From Halomicrococcus gelatinilyticus (lineage in GTDB: Archaea > Halobacteriota > Halobacteria > Halobacteriales > Haladaptataceae), in contig CP100465.1 in NCBI GenBank assembly GCA_024227995.1, forward strand, positions 1 to 64,000: DNA of 64,000 bases, given 5' to 3'. Positions 36,306 through 44,787 of this stretch are shown here, in pieces. A model generated the notes under the pieces. The model saw nothing but the letters and a program-made list of their open reading frames with translations, was not told where the DNA came from and searched no databases. A program made the position numbers and the translations under genes. Each line of letters opens with the position of its first letter. The first letter of the stretch is position 1.

Positions 36306-36626
36306 CAATATAACGGCTTCGGTCTTTAGACGGCTTTGCCCAACAGACCCCGTGACCGATATGCGCGCTGTATTCAGCAGGACTGCTGAAACATATCATC
36401 TAGTGAGGGTTTCAACAAGGCCGTTTATTGTAACTCATGTGTTAATTACATCGTTGCAGAGCTATTATAGGCTATCTTGGCAACTCAGATAATCGAGGTC
36501 CAATCCCAATTTCTCACTTCCCATAACGATACCTGGCATTGATTGCACTTTCGCAGTCCGCTACCAGAACCAGGCCAAACACTTGCTAACGATTACTTTG
36601 AATTCGCCTGGCGATGCCGGCACAAG

Positions 36627-36655
36627 TTTTTTGCGCCGGCGATGGGTGCCGGCGC
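36627..36655 (+). promoter_or_regulatory. T-tract plus perfect GC hairpin leader
   Basis: TTTTTT, then GCGCCGGC, loop GATGGGT, then GCCGGCGC: a perfect 8-bp stem, 46 bp before the ATG at 36701. This is the strongest of four leaders of this type in the window. The loop keeps the GGGT of the others although the stem differs. Confidence 0.5.
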
Positions 36656-36700
36656 AGCAGGCAGTGCCGAACTGGTGCGTCGGCAGGACGGTGACACCCG

Positions 36701-37189
36701 ATGCATCAGGTCATCTACACGCTTGTGGAGGCATCGACGCAAGAAGACGCACTGGTCGCTGGCAAGACGGTGTTCGGGCGGCTCATCGGCGCTGGCCCGC
36801 ACACCGACGCGGTGTTCGACTACTACGTCACCTTCGACGAAGTGCGAGACGGCGTGGGGAAGGACCGGTGGGGAGACCTGCCGGTTGCGGCTCCGGTTGC
36901 GTCCGCCGAGGGCTGTGAACTCCTGGAGCGCGGCTGGCAGGCGACGACGAGCGAGTTCGAGCGCCATCTCGACCGGGTACGGGACGTGCTCGACGAGTTC
37001 AGCGACGACGAGATTATGCGCAACGAAGACCTCGCCCGCCACGCCTTCCACGAAGTCGGGTCGTACGAGGGGCCCTCGATCTACCTGTACGATCAATACG
37101 GCAACGGCATTCGTGATCCAGACCAACTCGACCGCACCCTCGACGAAAGCGACGATCTCTGGATCGTGCCCGCCGACGTTCACTTTTAA
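36701..37189 (+). CDS. hypothetical haloarchaeal accessory protein
   Basis: 162 residues, acidic, one globular domain (MHQVIYTLVEASTQEDALVAGKTVFGRLIG ... FDYYVTFDEVRDGVGKDRWGDL ... DEFSDDEIMRNEDLARHAFHEVGSYEGPSIYLYD). Codon use and composition are good. I recognise it as the kind of protein often found on haloarchaeal plasmids but know no function. It is preceded by the hairpin leader. Confidence 0.65.
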   Translation: MHQVIYTLVEASTQEDALVAGKTVFGRLIGAGPHTDAVFDYYVTFDEVRDGVGKDRWGDLPVAAPVASAEGCELLERGWQATTSEFERHLDRVRDVLDEFSDDEIMRNEDLARHAFHEVGSYEGPSIYLYDQYGNGIRDPDQLDRTLDESDDLWIVPADVHF

Positions 37190-37285
37190 AGGAGTGGATG
37201 CAGGCTCAACAGCAAAATGCAGTACGTCGTCTGCGAACCCAGAATTCCGACGAAATTAACCTACTCCAACAAGTGTGTCCAACGT

Positions 37286-37888
37286 ATGGCTGGGATCGAG
37301 TTACGCGACGGAACATTAGTCGTGGAACGCTCCCCGAACGAATTAGATGAACTGGCGATTTCCTTCTCTCGACTGCTCACGGACCTCGATATCGAACACG
37401 TTTACATCTCCGGCTACGTCGCAATCTTGGCCGGCCGTTCTCGTGCAACCCAGGATATCGATATTCTTCTAGAGCGTATTGACGAGCCAACAGTCGAGCG
37501 CTTAGTCGAGCGACTGCAGTCGAACGACTACTGGGGTGCATCGATGCCGCTCGACGATATGTATACCATGCTCTCGAATGGCGACAACATCTGGGTTGCC
37601 CCTGAAGGTGAGGTGATTCCACATCTTGAGGTGAAGTTCGTCGATGACGAGTTCGACCGTGCGTCATTGAAGAATTCGATCACTGCGGAAATTGGGGATG
37701 TAGCGATTCCGATTGGCCCCCTAGAGCTTCAGATTGCCTACAAACTGTATCTTAGCGATAAGACATCGTTCGAGGATGCAGTGCACCTCTACACCCTCTT
37801 CGGAGAAAGCCTTAGGAGGTCGGAACTCGAACGCTGGGTTACACGACTCTCCGTTGAGGACGAATATGAGCGACTCAAGCGTACGTGA
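37286..37888 (+). CDS. nucleotidyltransferase (MNT/AbiEii-like)
   Basis: 200 residues. The N-terminal nucleotidyltransferase motif is VYISGYVAILAGRSRATQDIDILLE (G...R.T.DID, residues 44-65), the catalytic pattern of MNT and AbiEii-type toxins. The remaining part is helical (PLELQIAYKLYLSDKTSFEDAVHLY). It overlaps the next small gene by 23 bp, so the pair is probably a two-gene toxin-antitoxin unit. I start at MAGIELRDG; 23 upstream in-frame codons lack coding character. Confidence 0.75.
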   Translation: MAGIELRDGTLVVERSPNELDELAISFSRLLTDLDIEHVYISGYVAILAGRSRATQDIDILLERIDEPTVERLVERLQSNDYWGASMPLDDMYTMLSNGDNIWVAPEGEVIPHLEVKFVDDEFDRASLKNSITAEIGDVAIPIGPLELQIAYKLYLSDKTSFEDAVHLYTLFGESLRRSELERWVTRLSVEDEYERLKRT

Positions 37889-38099
37889 CCAACTCGATGC
37901 GAAGCACGAGCGGAACGATGAGCAACGCATCGAGGCAATCAAGCGGTGGGCGTCGTACGTTGAGTCGACACCACCTGAGAAATGGGGCTCACAGCTCAAC
38001 ACGCTCGTGAATTCACAACTCAAAGCAGCGCGGGACGCAAATCTTTCTGCTGAACAGTATCGGCGGGTTTCTGAGGCCGTCTCTCAGGTGGACGAGTAA
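37866..38099 (+). CDS. small partner of the nucleotidyltransferase
   Basis: 77 residues, acidic/basic helical protein (MSDSSVRDQLDAKHERNDEQRIEAIKRWASYVES ... LKAARDANLSAEQYRRVSEAVSQVDE). It starts inside the end of the nucleotidyltransferase gene. Probably the antitoxin or regulatory half of the unit, judging only from position and size. Confidence 0.65.
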   Translation: MSDSSVRDQLDAKHERNDEQRIEAIKRWASYVESTPPEKWGSQLNTLVNSQLKAARDANLSAEQYRRVSEAVSQVDE

Positions 38100-38214
38100 A
38101 AACTCGACCGTAGCCGGGACGGAGTACAATCGTTGGAAGAGACTCCTCTGTGAGGCCGCTCACCTTACCCTGGGGCCAAAGGCAAAGTAGCGTCAACGCC
38201 AACGTCAACGTACG

Positions 38215-38463
38215 ATGGGTGTCGCTGACGAACAGATTCGAGTGAGCAAGACGGTGAAACGGAAGATCGAACGACATCGTCGCGAGGGTGAGAGTTACAA
38301 CGACGTCCTCGAACGACTCCTCGGTGAGAAGGATGTCGGCGACTTCGATGACGGATTCGGCCGCTGGTCCGACGACGAGGCCGACCGCGTCCGTGACGGC
38401 CGGCAGAAGGCGAAAGAGAAGCGGAAGCGCCGGATGCAGGAGCGTATCGAGGACGGTGCATGA
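38215..38463 (+). CDS. vapB: VapB-type antitoxin
   Basis: 82 residues. A ribbon-helix-helix-like N-terminus (DEQIRVSKTVKRKIERHRREGESYNDVLERLL) is followed by a charged tail, as in haloarchaeal VapB proteins. The stop codon overlaps the ATG of the PIN toxin (ATGA), the standard coupling of vapBC. Confidence 0.85.
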   Translation: MGVADEQIRVSKTVKRKIERHRREGESYNDVLERLLGEKDVGDFDDGFGRWSDDEADRVRDGRQKAKEKRKRRMQERIEDGA

Positions 38464-38855
38464 AGGTTCTCGACGCGACGTTTCTGATCGACTATCTTGA
38501 CGGCCACGAAGCGACGCGCGAATTCTACGAGGAGAACGGCGGGGCCGAGACTCGCTGGGTTGTCCCAGTCCCAGCGTTCGCCGAGGTTCTCGTCGGCGAA
38601 GGCAATCTTCCGAATGGAGACGTCGACGGCGTCCGTGCGGATCTTGCGTGGGTTGACGTCCGCCCCATCGACGAGCGAACCGCCGTTACCGCGGGCCACA
38701 TCGCGGATGAGATTGCGCCAGGTGGCCCCTATCTGGACGGCCCCGACGCGTTGGTTGCCGCGGTCGGGCGTGAACTCGACGCGCCAGTCGTCTCCGGGGA
38801 TGGAGACCTCACTCACGAGGCGACGAAACGAGTTGTCGACGTCGAGGAATACTGA
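38460..38855 (+). CDS. vapC: VapC PIN-domain ribonuclease toxin
   Basis: 131 residues. PIN acidic residues are in MKVLDATFLIDYLDG (Asp5), VPAFAEVLVG (Glu), and LDGPDALVAAVGRELDAPVVSGDGDL (two Asp). Length and motifs are intact, in contrast to the broken PIN gene at 19622. Predicted to cut RNA when VapB is degraded. Confidence 0.9.
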   Translation: MKVLDATFLIDYLDGHEATREFYEENGGAETRWVVPVPAFAEVLVGEGNLPNGDVDGVRADLAWVDVRPIDERTAVTAGHIADEIAPGGPYLDGPDALVAAVGRELDAPVVSGDGDLTHEATKRVVDVEEY

Positions 38856-39248
38856 GCGTCTCCGTCAACCTTTCAGTCAGTTCGATGAGCGCGTCACTCC
38901 GGCTGTGGAAACTCATGGCTACGCCTGTCCGTCTCCGAGTCGGTGACGCGAGATCGAGGTCGTTGTACATCTGGTCGAGCATTGCGAGTGCCGACTGGAA
39001 CTGCACATAGTGTTCATATACTCCACTGTCGTTGTACTGGGTGCGTGTAGTTGAGTTGATGCCGAGAGAATGCCGACTGTTCTGGCTCTGTTGAAACCCG
39101 CAGCGGTTGGTACGAACAGCGTGCTGAATACATACCTCTATTCAGTACGATTCCTGAAACCCAATACTGGTTGAGGGTTTCACCAAGGTCAAACGTAGCC
39201 AATCAGAGCTCACGACCTGGAGCGGCATTCGAGGTGGAGTCATCCCGC
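38856..39248. other. intergenic stretch holding a MITE
   Basis: About 390 bp between vapC and the DUF3006 gene. It contains the 107-bp palindromic element at 39084-39190. The rest has no coding or RNA signal that I can support. Confidence 0.45.
39084..39190. mobile_element. 107-bp palindromic MITE of the cargo family
   Basis: The left end GGCTCTGTTGAAACCC and the complement of the right end (GACCTTGGTGAAACCC) are the family's terminal repeat. The interior is two subterminal motifs meeting head to head (GTGCTGAATACATACC and CCTCTATTCAGTAC). The flanks (ACTGTTCT and AAACGTAG) are not duplicates, so the target duplication is lost or this is two fused ends. Confidence 0.72.
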
Positions 39249-39527
39249 TCAATCTCTCTCATCGGATGGGGGGCGTTCGGATAATCGCTCGAACCGGTCC
39301 TGCACACGCGACTTGCGTTCCTCGGTCTCCTCTGCCTCATAGGAGATTCGCACGACGTCCTCCTCCTCGAGTTCGACGCGAAGCACGGCATCGACGTGGC
39401 GGCCGTCTTCGGGGATCTCCCGTTCGTCGACGACCACCTCGTCGACGACCTCCGTGTCGGATTCGAGCAGTATTACGGCCTGATCGCCTTCGAACCTGTC
39501 CACTACGCCGGTCATGACGTCACCCAT
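39249..39527 (-). CDS. DUF3006 protein
   Basis: 92 residues. The core MTGVVDRFEGDQAVILLESD, then VVDEREIPEDGRHVDAVLRVELEEEDVVRISY is the DUF3006 beta-barrel, usually next to secreted MBL proteins. It overlaps the upstream MBL gene (ATGGGTGA), so translation is coupled. An alternative start is four codons later. It may regulate or assist the MBL partner. Confidence 0.82.
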   Translation of the reverse strand: MGDVMTGVVDRFEGDQAVILLESDTEVVDEVVVDEREIPEDGRHVDAVLRVELEEEDVVRISYEAEETEERKSRVQDRFERLSERPPSDERD

Positions 39528-40947
39528 CGTACGAGTCCTCCAGCACGACGTTCCCTTCGGCGCCCTCCACGATAATCGTATCTCCCGCGTTGTTCCAGAC
39601 TGGTGAGCCAGCGCCCCAGTAGCGGTCCGTTGCAGAATCCGCACCGCTCCCGGTGTGCAGCGTCACCTGCGCACCTGCATCGAGCACGAATCCAACGGGG
39701 AACGTGTAGGTGTGGCCTGCCTCGTCGGCCACCGTCCACCCAGATAGGTCGAGCGCCTCACTCCCTGTATTCTCGAGGACGATGTACTCGTCAGTGAGAT
39801 TCTCGCCATCTCGTCCGTCAGCATCGGCATGAACGGTCGCCACCGACAGCTCACCCGTTCCCGAAGCCGCTGCCGTTGTCGTTCCACCGTCAGCGATGGC
39901 TGGCGCACTGGTCGTGCCATCGACAGGGACGACCGTCCGCACCTGCGGTGACGACGACGTTCCGGGGGCGATCGGCTCACCATCGCGGAGTGAGACCGGG
40001 TCCGTTGGCGCCGCTGCTTGCGTTGCAACTGTGATTGCTGTTCCGTTTGACTCTAGGCGGATCGTGCCGTGCGTGGCCGTCCAATACGTGCGAATCGACC
40101 GCTCGGAGAGACGAGCGAGGACCTCGTCGTGCGGGTGGCCGTACTGGGAATCGTAACCGCTCGAGATCAGAGCTATCTGTGGCGTCACGGTATCGAGGAA
40201 CGGCGCGGTCGAACTCGAGATGCTCCCGTGGTGGCCCACTGCCAGCACCGTCGAATCCAGTCGTCCGCCGTATTCGTTGCGGAGGTACTGTTCGCTCTCG
40301 GCTTCGCCATCGCCAGGCAACAGGAAACTCGCGTTGCCGTGTTGCAGCCGGAGGACGATGCTGTTCTCGTTCGAATCTCCGTTCGCTATGTAGCCGTCTG
40401 GCGGTGCCAGGACCCTGGTTGCCACACCCTCGAGCGGAATCTCGTCACCGGCGCGTGTCTCGTAGAGGGTCACGTCGTGTTCCTCGATTGCATCGAGGTA
40501 GCTCTCGTACGTCTGCGAACTCGACGTGATTCCGGGGTCCCAGACGGCTCCGACGCCATCGCCCTGGGTTTCGAGATACTCGATGACGTCCGCGTGGCCA
40601 CCGATATGGTCTGCATCCGGGTGCGTGGTGACCAGATGGTCGATTCGCTCGATGCCCAGCGTCTGGAGTTGGTCAATGACGAATGTCCCGTCGTCGGACC
40701 AGTCCCCCGTATCGACGAGCATCGTCTCACCGGTCGGCCCGACGGTGAGCGTGCTCGCCCCCTGCCCGACGTTGAGATGATACACGGAGAGCGTCCCATT
40801 CGCTACGGGAACGGAACTGCCGTCAGCCGTGGGTCCTCCATCGATTGTCCCGGTCGTCTCCTCACTGGGGTCGAACACGCCGCCGGTACAGCCAGCCAGA
40901 ACGACAAGGACGACGACTGCAACTACTCCCAATGTGCGTCGTCGCAT
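39520..40947 (-). CDS. secreted ComEC-like MBL protein with lamin-tail domain
   Basis: 475 residues. Lipobox signal VVLAGC near residue 18. An MBL domain like that of ComEC (residues 50-310) carries HLVTTHPDADHIGGHADVIEYL, LLPGDGEAESE and LAVGHHGSISSS. A C-terminal lamin-tail domain (about 385-470: IVLENTGSEALDLSGWTVADEAGHTYTFP) follows. No transmembrane channel is present, so it is a surface hydrolase, perhaps a nuclease, rather than a DNA importer. Co-encoded with DUF3006. Confidence 0.88.
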   Translation of the reverse strand: MRRRTLGVVAVVVLVVLAGCTGGVFDPSEETTGTIDGGPTADGSSVPVANGTLSVYHLNVGQGASTLTVGPTGETMLVDTGDWSDDGTFVIDQLQTLGIERIDHLVTTHPDADHIGGHADVIEYLETQGDGVGAVWDPGITSSSQTYESYLDAIEEHDVTLYETRAGDEIPLEGVATRVLAPPDGYIANGDSNENSIVLRLQHGNASFLLPGDGEAESEQYLRNEYGGRLDSTVLAVGHHGSISSSTAPFLDTVTPQIALISSGYDSQYGHPHDEVLARLSERSIRTYWTATHGTIRLESNGTAITVATQAAAPTDPVSLRDGEPIAPGTSSSPQVRTVVPVDGTTSAPAIADGGTTTAAASGTGELSVATVHADADGRDGENLTDEYIVLENTGSEALDLSGWTVADEAGHTYTFPVGFVLDAGAQVTLHTGSGADSATDRYWGAGSPVWNNAGDTIIVEGAEGNVVLEDSYDG

Positions 40948-41092
40948 CTGTATTCATCTCTACGCACTCACTAGTTAGATGTACTGGATATCATCAGCGA
41001 TCTGTTTGACGGATCACTGAGCAATCCGGAGGCGGCCCCTCTCGTCTGTAGAACTCAGGGGTGACGACCGCCTTCGAACCCTCCGTCAGAAG

Positions 41093-41950
41093 TCACCATT
41101 CGGCGTAGGTGAGATACTCACTACCCTCGTACTCCACGAGCCAGGTCCCATAGAAATCAGACACACTCAATCCCTCGTGCTCCTGGATGCGGTCGATGAC
41201 GGACTGGAAGGCGTCACTGTCTTCGAAGTACCCGCCGTCGATTGCTTCCTCGACGACCGTTCGTTCGGCGTCGGACAGCCCTGTCAGTGTGAACAGGTAT
41301 CGCTCCCGAATCTGATCAGCGAAGGTCTCGACGTCAGGAGCGACCTCCGTCACCGCGTATCGGTACTCGGCCTCGGAGGCAGTTCGGGAGTCGGTCGAAA
41401 CTCGATATCGCTTCTCACCGTGAACGACAATGTCGTACTGTCGGTCCGGGACGAACACCGAACTGTTCCCCACTTCGTCAGCGCGTCCGTACTCGACGCC
41501 CAGATCGTATCCGTCCTGTCCAGACGGGGAATCCTCCGAGAAAACAGGCTCGAGGTGTTGGCGATCAACCGCTGGGAGGTCGTCGTAGTCGATTTCGCCG
41601 AGGTCCGGCGTGGAGTCGTCCGGATCGACATCGACGAGGACCTCGTAGACCGTCACCTCGCTACTCGAAAGTCGCGTCTCCGAAACGTTGTAGAAGGTGT
41701 CATTAACTCGGACGGTGTTGGTCTGGTCGAACAAGTCGTACCGGCCGCTTCGTGTCGCGGTTCCGTTTTCGCGGGCCGCCGCGACCAGAGTGTATTCCTC
41801 AGAATCCGGTTCGGGAGTCATCGAGACTTCGTCGGTGATGTCGTCTGCTGTCGCGGCGTCCATATCGAGAACGACAGAGGGGTGGGCACATCCGGCGATA
41901 GCAACGGAGCAGAGGGCGGCTCCGCTGGCGAGGAACTGGCGGCGTCGCAT
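41093..41950 (-). CDS. Tat lipoprotein, unknown function
   Basis: 285 residues. Signal MRRRQFLASGAALCSVAIAGC (twin Arg plus lipobox). The body is acidic with no recognised domain: VRVNDTFYNVSETRLSSSEVTVYEVLV, YDIVVHGEKRYRVST and a helical C-terminus (LTGLSDAERTVVEEAIDGGYFEDSDAFQSVI) ending in an aromatic tail. Stand-alone; function unknown. Confidence 0.75.
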   Translation of the reverse strand: MRRRQFLASGAALCSVAIAGCAHPSVVLDMDAATADDITDEVSMTPEPDSEEYTLVAAARENGTATRSGRYDLFDQTNTVRVNDTFYNVSETRLSSSEVTVYEVLVDVDPDDSTPDLGEIDYDDLPAVDRQHLEPVFSEDSPSGQDGYDLGVEYGRADEVGNSSVFVPDRQYDIVVHGEKRYRVSTDSRTASEAEYRYAVTEVAPDVETFADQIRERYLFTLTGLSDAERTVVEEAIDGGYFEDSDAFQSVIDRIQEHEGLSVSDFYGTWLVEYEGSEYLTYAEW

Positions 41951-42199
41951 GTCACTGATGGTGAATGGTCAACATGAAAGCTTTCTGGTCTACCTCATGA
42001 TTCGTGGTGGACTCTGAGTTCTGAATGGACGAATCTCACAACTCAGCAGCTAGCGGCGGCGTTTTTGGTCGATATGGTTACCAGCGCGGTGTTCAACCGT
42101 TACGTGACGATACGGAAGCACGCTCCCCCAAATCGCGCTAACGTTGCTGGTACGCAGCGCTTGGTCCAGTACGGTGGTGACCATGTGCTACAGCGAAGC

Positions 42200-42249
42200 G
42201 TTTTTCTGCCCCTGAAGGGTGCGGGGCGCTCCGAACTCGCGAGCGTCGA
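42200..42249 (+). promoter_or_regulatory. T-tract plus GC hairpin leader, ArdC-like gene
   Basis: GTTTTTCTGCCCC, loop TGAAGGGTGC, GGGGCGC, then GCGAGCGTCGAC, ending 15 bp before the ATG at 42265. The stem GCCCC/GGGGC differs from those at 28688 and 36627, while the T-tract and the GGGTGC segment are kept. Confidence 0.5.
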
Positions 42250-42264
42250 CCGCACTTGCTACTC

Positions 42265-42984
42265 ATGGCTTCGAGCACCGAGTCGGCGGTCGCGTTCAGC
42301 GACGCCGACACGCGACGCGACGAAATGCACAGCACGATCGAAGCGTGGATCGACGACCTCGTCGACCACGTCGACGACGCCCAGGCGAGCGACCAGTTCC
42401 AGGAGTGGCTGGACGTCCAGAGTCGCTTCCACGACTACTCTCATCGCAACACGCTCCTCATCAAGCTGCAGTGTCCGGAAGCGACGAAGGTCGCTGGCTA
42501 CCACACGTGGCGAACGGAGTTCGACCGCCACGTCGAGGAGGGTGAACAGGCCATCTGGATCTGGGCGCCCATCATCACCACGCGCTGTCCCGAATGCAAG
42601 AACGCGCCGAGCTACCACGACCAGAGCGACTGTGAGTACGACGAGACACCTCCGGAGGAGTGGGCCGAGGGGCTCGTCGGGTTCAAACCGACCGCGGTCT
42701 TCGATATCTCACAGACTGAGGGCGAGCCACTTCCCGAATTGGAGACGGCAGCGACGGGCGACGCCGACGAGCTGGTGCCTGCACTCACGGACGCCGCGGA
42801 CGCCCTCGACGTGACGGTGCGTATCGTCGACGCTGGCGAGTGGGAGCACGGCGACGCCAGGGGTGTCTGCAAGTACCGGCAGCAGGACTGCCAGCCACTC
42901 GTCGAGAACGTGATCGACGGCACCCACGCTTCGAGTCCATGCTCGTGTTCACGCCACTTGAACAGCATCTTCACCGCCTTCTGA
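42265..42984 (+). pseudogene. ArdC-like ssDNA-binding protein, 3' truncated
   Basis: The N-terminal ArdC/LtrC-type domain (QFQEWLDVQSRFHDYSHRNTLLIKLQCPEATKVAGYHTW ... EEGEQAIWIWAPI), a zinc-ribbon insertion (TTRCPECKNAPSYHDQSDCEY) and the start of the protease-like part (GDARGVCKYRQQDCQPLVEN). The sequence then breaks off near 42920 into bases that read, on the other strand, as an integrase. The HEXXH-type catalytic part is therefore missing. It is a deletion remnant of a plasmid- or ICE-type gene. Confidence 0.8.
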
Positions 42985-43298
42985 TGATTCGCTTTGTCCA
43001 CATTGCTCGTATCCTTGTAAGCGAGATAGTCCATGTATGCGTCGGCGTGGTCGTGCGTGACGTCCGAAACGCAGCGCCCGTCCTGCTGCCACACCCAGCG
43101 GTAGAACATATCCATCCGATTCGCTCGCGTCCGCACCGTCTCGAATGCGTACCCGTCGGCGTGGGACGGTTTCTTCCCGAAGTGCAACAACCAGCGCAGA
43201 CACGCAGTCCGTTGGGACCGATAGTCGACGAGTTGCCGTTGATTGAGTTGTTGTTTAGAGACGCCAGAGACGATGGTGAGATCGTCTAAGTCGCTCAT
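42905..43298 (-). pseudogene. XerC/D-type integrase, N-terminal fragment
   Basis: About 130 residues of the SAM-like core-binding domain of a haloarchaeal integrase (QLVDYRSQRTACLRWLLHFGKKPSHADGYAFETVRTRANRMDMFYRWVWQQDGRCVSDVTHDHADAYMDYLAYKD). The catalytic domain with its Arg/His/Tyr residues is gone, replaced by the tail of the ArdC-like fragment. It lies about 500 bp from tRNA-Glu, a typical integration target. Confidence 0.8.
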
Positions 43299-43803
43299 TT
43301 GGGGGCCTCCAACTTAGAACTCCTCGCACGCCAAGCAGCAGTTGGAGAAGGCAACCAATAGCCATCCACCAAGTGTGGTCGACAGCTGTTGTACCGTGAA
43401 TCAGGTAGCCAACAGTGGAATCGCTGTTTACTCCCCACACCTGGTGGCGTCCTGCTCTGCTTGCCACGGTCACTACCTACATTGGAATCACTCGTTCGAG
43501 TCTCCCAAAAGGAAAGAGTCGATCTTAATTTAAGACCTCTATTCAAACTCAGTGAGGCAGATATTCGGGGTGCGTTTGGCCACGAGTGGGCGATTTCTGG
43601 CGTCTCTCGACGATTACTGAGAATCGCCAGACAGCGTTGCCATCGGCGGGATTCGAATCCGGCGAGTCTGGGTGGCGGACAAATTGGTGGAATCGCTATA
43701 CGGCGACGTGATCGACCGGTCCGAGTTACTTGCTTGCCCTGAGGCGGCATCGAAGTACACCTACTGCCACCGCTCAAAACCAGGAGACGGAATAAGTTTC
43801 GAG
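43299..43803. other. decayed stretch with a tRNA-like 3' piece
   Basis: About 500 bp between the integrase fragment and tRNA-Glu. At 43635-43664 GGCGGGATTCGAATCC looks like the T-arm of a minus-strand tRNA with no matching 5' part; such 3' pieces are typical attachment-site remnants. No gene seen. Confidence 0.4.
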
Positions 43804-43878
43804 TGCTCCGTCAGGGATTTGAACCCTGGTCCTTGCCGTGAGAGGGCAAGATGATTGGCCGGACTACACCAACGGAGC
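43804..43878 (-). tRNA. tRNA-Glu (anticodon CTC)
   Basis: 75 nt. Acceptor GCTCCGT pairs with ACGGAGC followed by discriminator A. The anticodon stem TTGCC/GGCAA encloses CTCTCAC, giving anticodon CTC. The T-arm CAGGG-TTTGAAT-CCCTG is perfect, and the D-arm has GTGTAGTCCGGCCAATCA. There is no intron and no encoded CCA. It lies beside an integrase remnant. Confidence 0.93.
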
Positions 43879-44123
43879 GTTCTTCGCATTCAATCGTAGT
43901 GGCACGGAATGTTTAACAGTTGCGTTTCGTGGCGGCCTTGTTCCGGTCTGGCACATTTACTACTCGGGATGAGTTATCGAATCGTCGGGTCTGGAGGTGA
44001 CGAATAGCTCTCCAGAGGGGTCAGAAGTGAAGTGACCACAGTGGTTCTCGGCGAATAGCCAGATTCGTCTTCTGCATTGGATTGCCATCCTGGGGGGCAA
44101 CAGTAGTCCATGTGCCGGAACGC

Positions 44124-44310
44124 TTAGCGCGGGGTCAGCACCCCTGTCGGGTCGATGTCGAATGACAGACTCGCCTCGCTGTCGTTGTCAGCTGGATAGT
44201 GGTAGACGTGATCGTCGTCGGTGAGGCTCCGGTCGTCTTCGTATGCGCGGTATCGAACATCGAGTCGGATGGGTGCAACCTCCAGGGAGAGGTGAATCCA
44301 AGGCCGCGGT
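44124..44310 (-). pseudogene. C-terminal gene fragment, unknown family
   Basis: A minus-strand frame reading WIHLSLEVAPIRLDVRYRAY, then EDDRSLTDDDHVYHYPADN and ending in a stop at 44124. The acidic, well-ordered sequence looks like the end of a real haloarchaeal protein, but the frame is closed by a stop codon just upstream and no start is seen. Probably a remnant. Confidence 0.35.
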
Positions 44311-44403
44311 GATGCGCTTGGTCAGCGAAGTTTCGAGACCCGTGCTGAATCGCGAATGTCAGTAGACACTACCTTTTTGCTTGTCACCAGAGTAGTTAGC
44401 GGT

Positions 44404-44673
44404 ATGACAGTCGTAGATGAATCGAAGACCGCAGACGTGCAGTTCCGGACGCGTCTTGTGAGGGTGGTCGTCTCGGTCGTCGTCTTGACTGGTGTGACCG
44501 TCGTTCTCGGATACGGCGGCTGGATCGTCTTGACGCTCACCGCCACGATTGTCGGATACGACCCGGAGACGGCTGACGGCGAATTGCTTCGTGACAGGTT
44601 ATTGGAGTGGCCCGACCGCAATAGGGAAGTGATGCGCTCGAACGGGAGAACGAGCCTCCCATTGAAACCGTAG
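44404..44673 (+). CDS. small membrane protein, unknown function
   Basis: 89 residues. One or two hydrophobic helices (VRVVVSVVVLTGVTVVLGYG and WIVLTLTATIVGY, residues 18-50) are followed by an acidic, then basic tail (DPETADGELLRDRLLEWPDRNREVM). I start at MTVVDESK; 16 upstream codons are possible but less coding-like. No family recognised. Confidence 0.55.
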   Translation: MTVVDESKTADVQFRTRLVRVVVSVVVLTGVTVVLGYGGWIVLTLTATIVGYDPETADGELLRDRLLEWPDRNREVMRSNGRTSLPLKP

Positions 44674-44787
44674 CACAGAGGTGGCGCTCTTCGGCTGTAC
44701 CACTCGACAGCATTCGATCGTAGCGGCCGCCAACAGGGCCACCTCGGAATGGTCTATATCCCGGTCACTGTTTCTCGATCGGTCGTA

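Larger units (their letters stand above)
33981..36430 (+). mobile_element. cargo transposon 2434 bp (siderophore receptor)
   Basis: The element proper is 33989-36422. The left end GGCCTTGTTGAAACCC and the complement of the right end (same 16 bases) form a perfect 16-bp inverted repeat. Direct repeats GTTTATTG flank it at 33981-33988 and 36423-36430. Inside are a frameshifted IS5-type transposase (34043-34889, plus strand) and a siderophore substrate-binding lipoprotein (minus strand). The subterminal motif CTGCTGAATACAGCGCGC lies about 42 bp inside the right end. Since its transposase is broken, it would now need help from a related copy (51885-52706 is intact). Confidence 0.93.

Noticed and set aside
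39084..39190. CRISPR-like or tRNA-like palindrome
   Set aside because: Only one unit, and its ends match the transposon family, so a MITE explains it.
43635..43664. second tRNA T-arm-like sequence
   Set aside because: No full cloverleaf; kept only as a possible attachment-site remnant.
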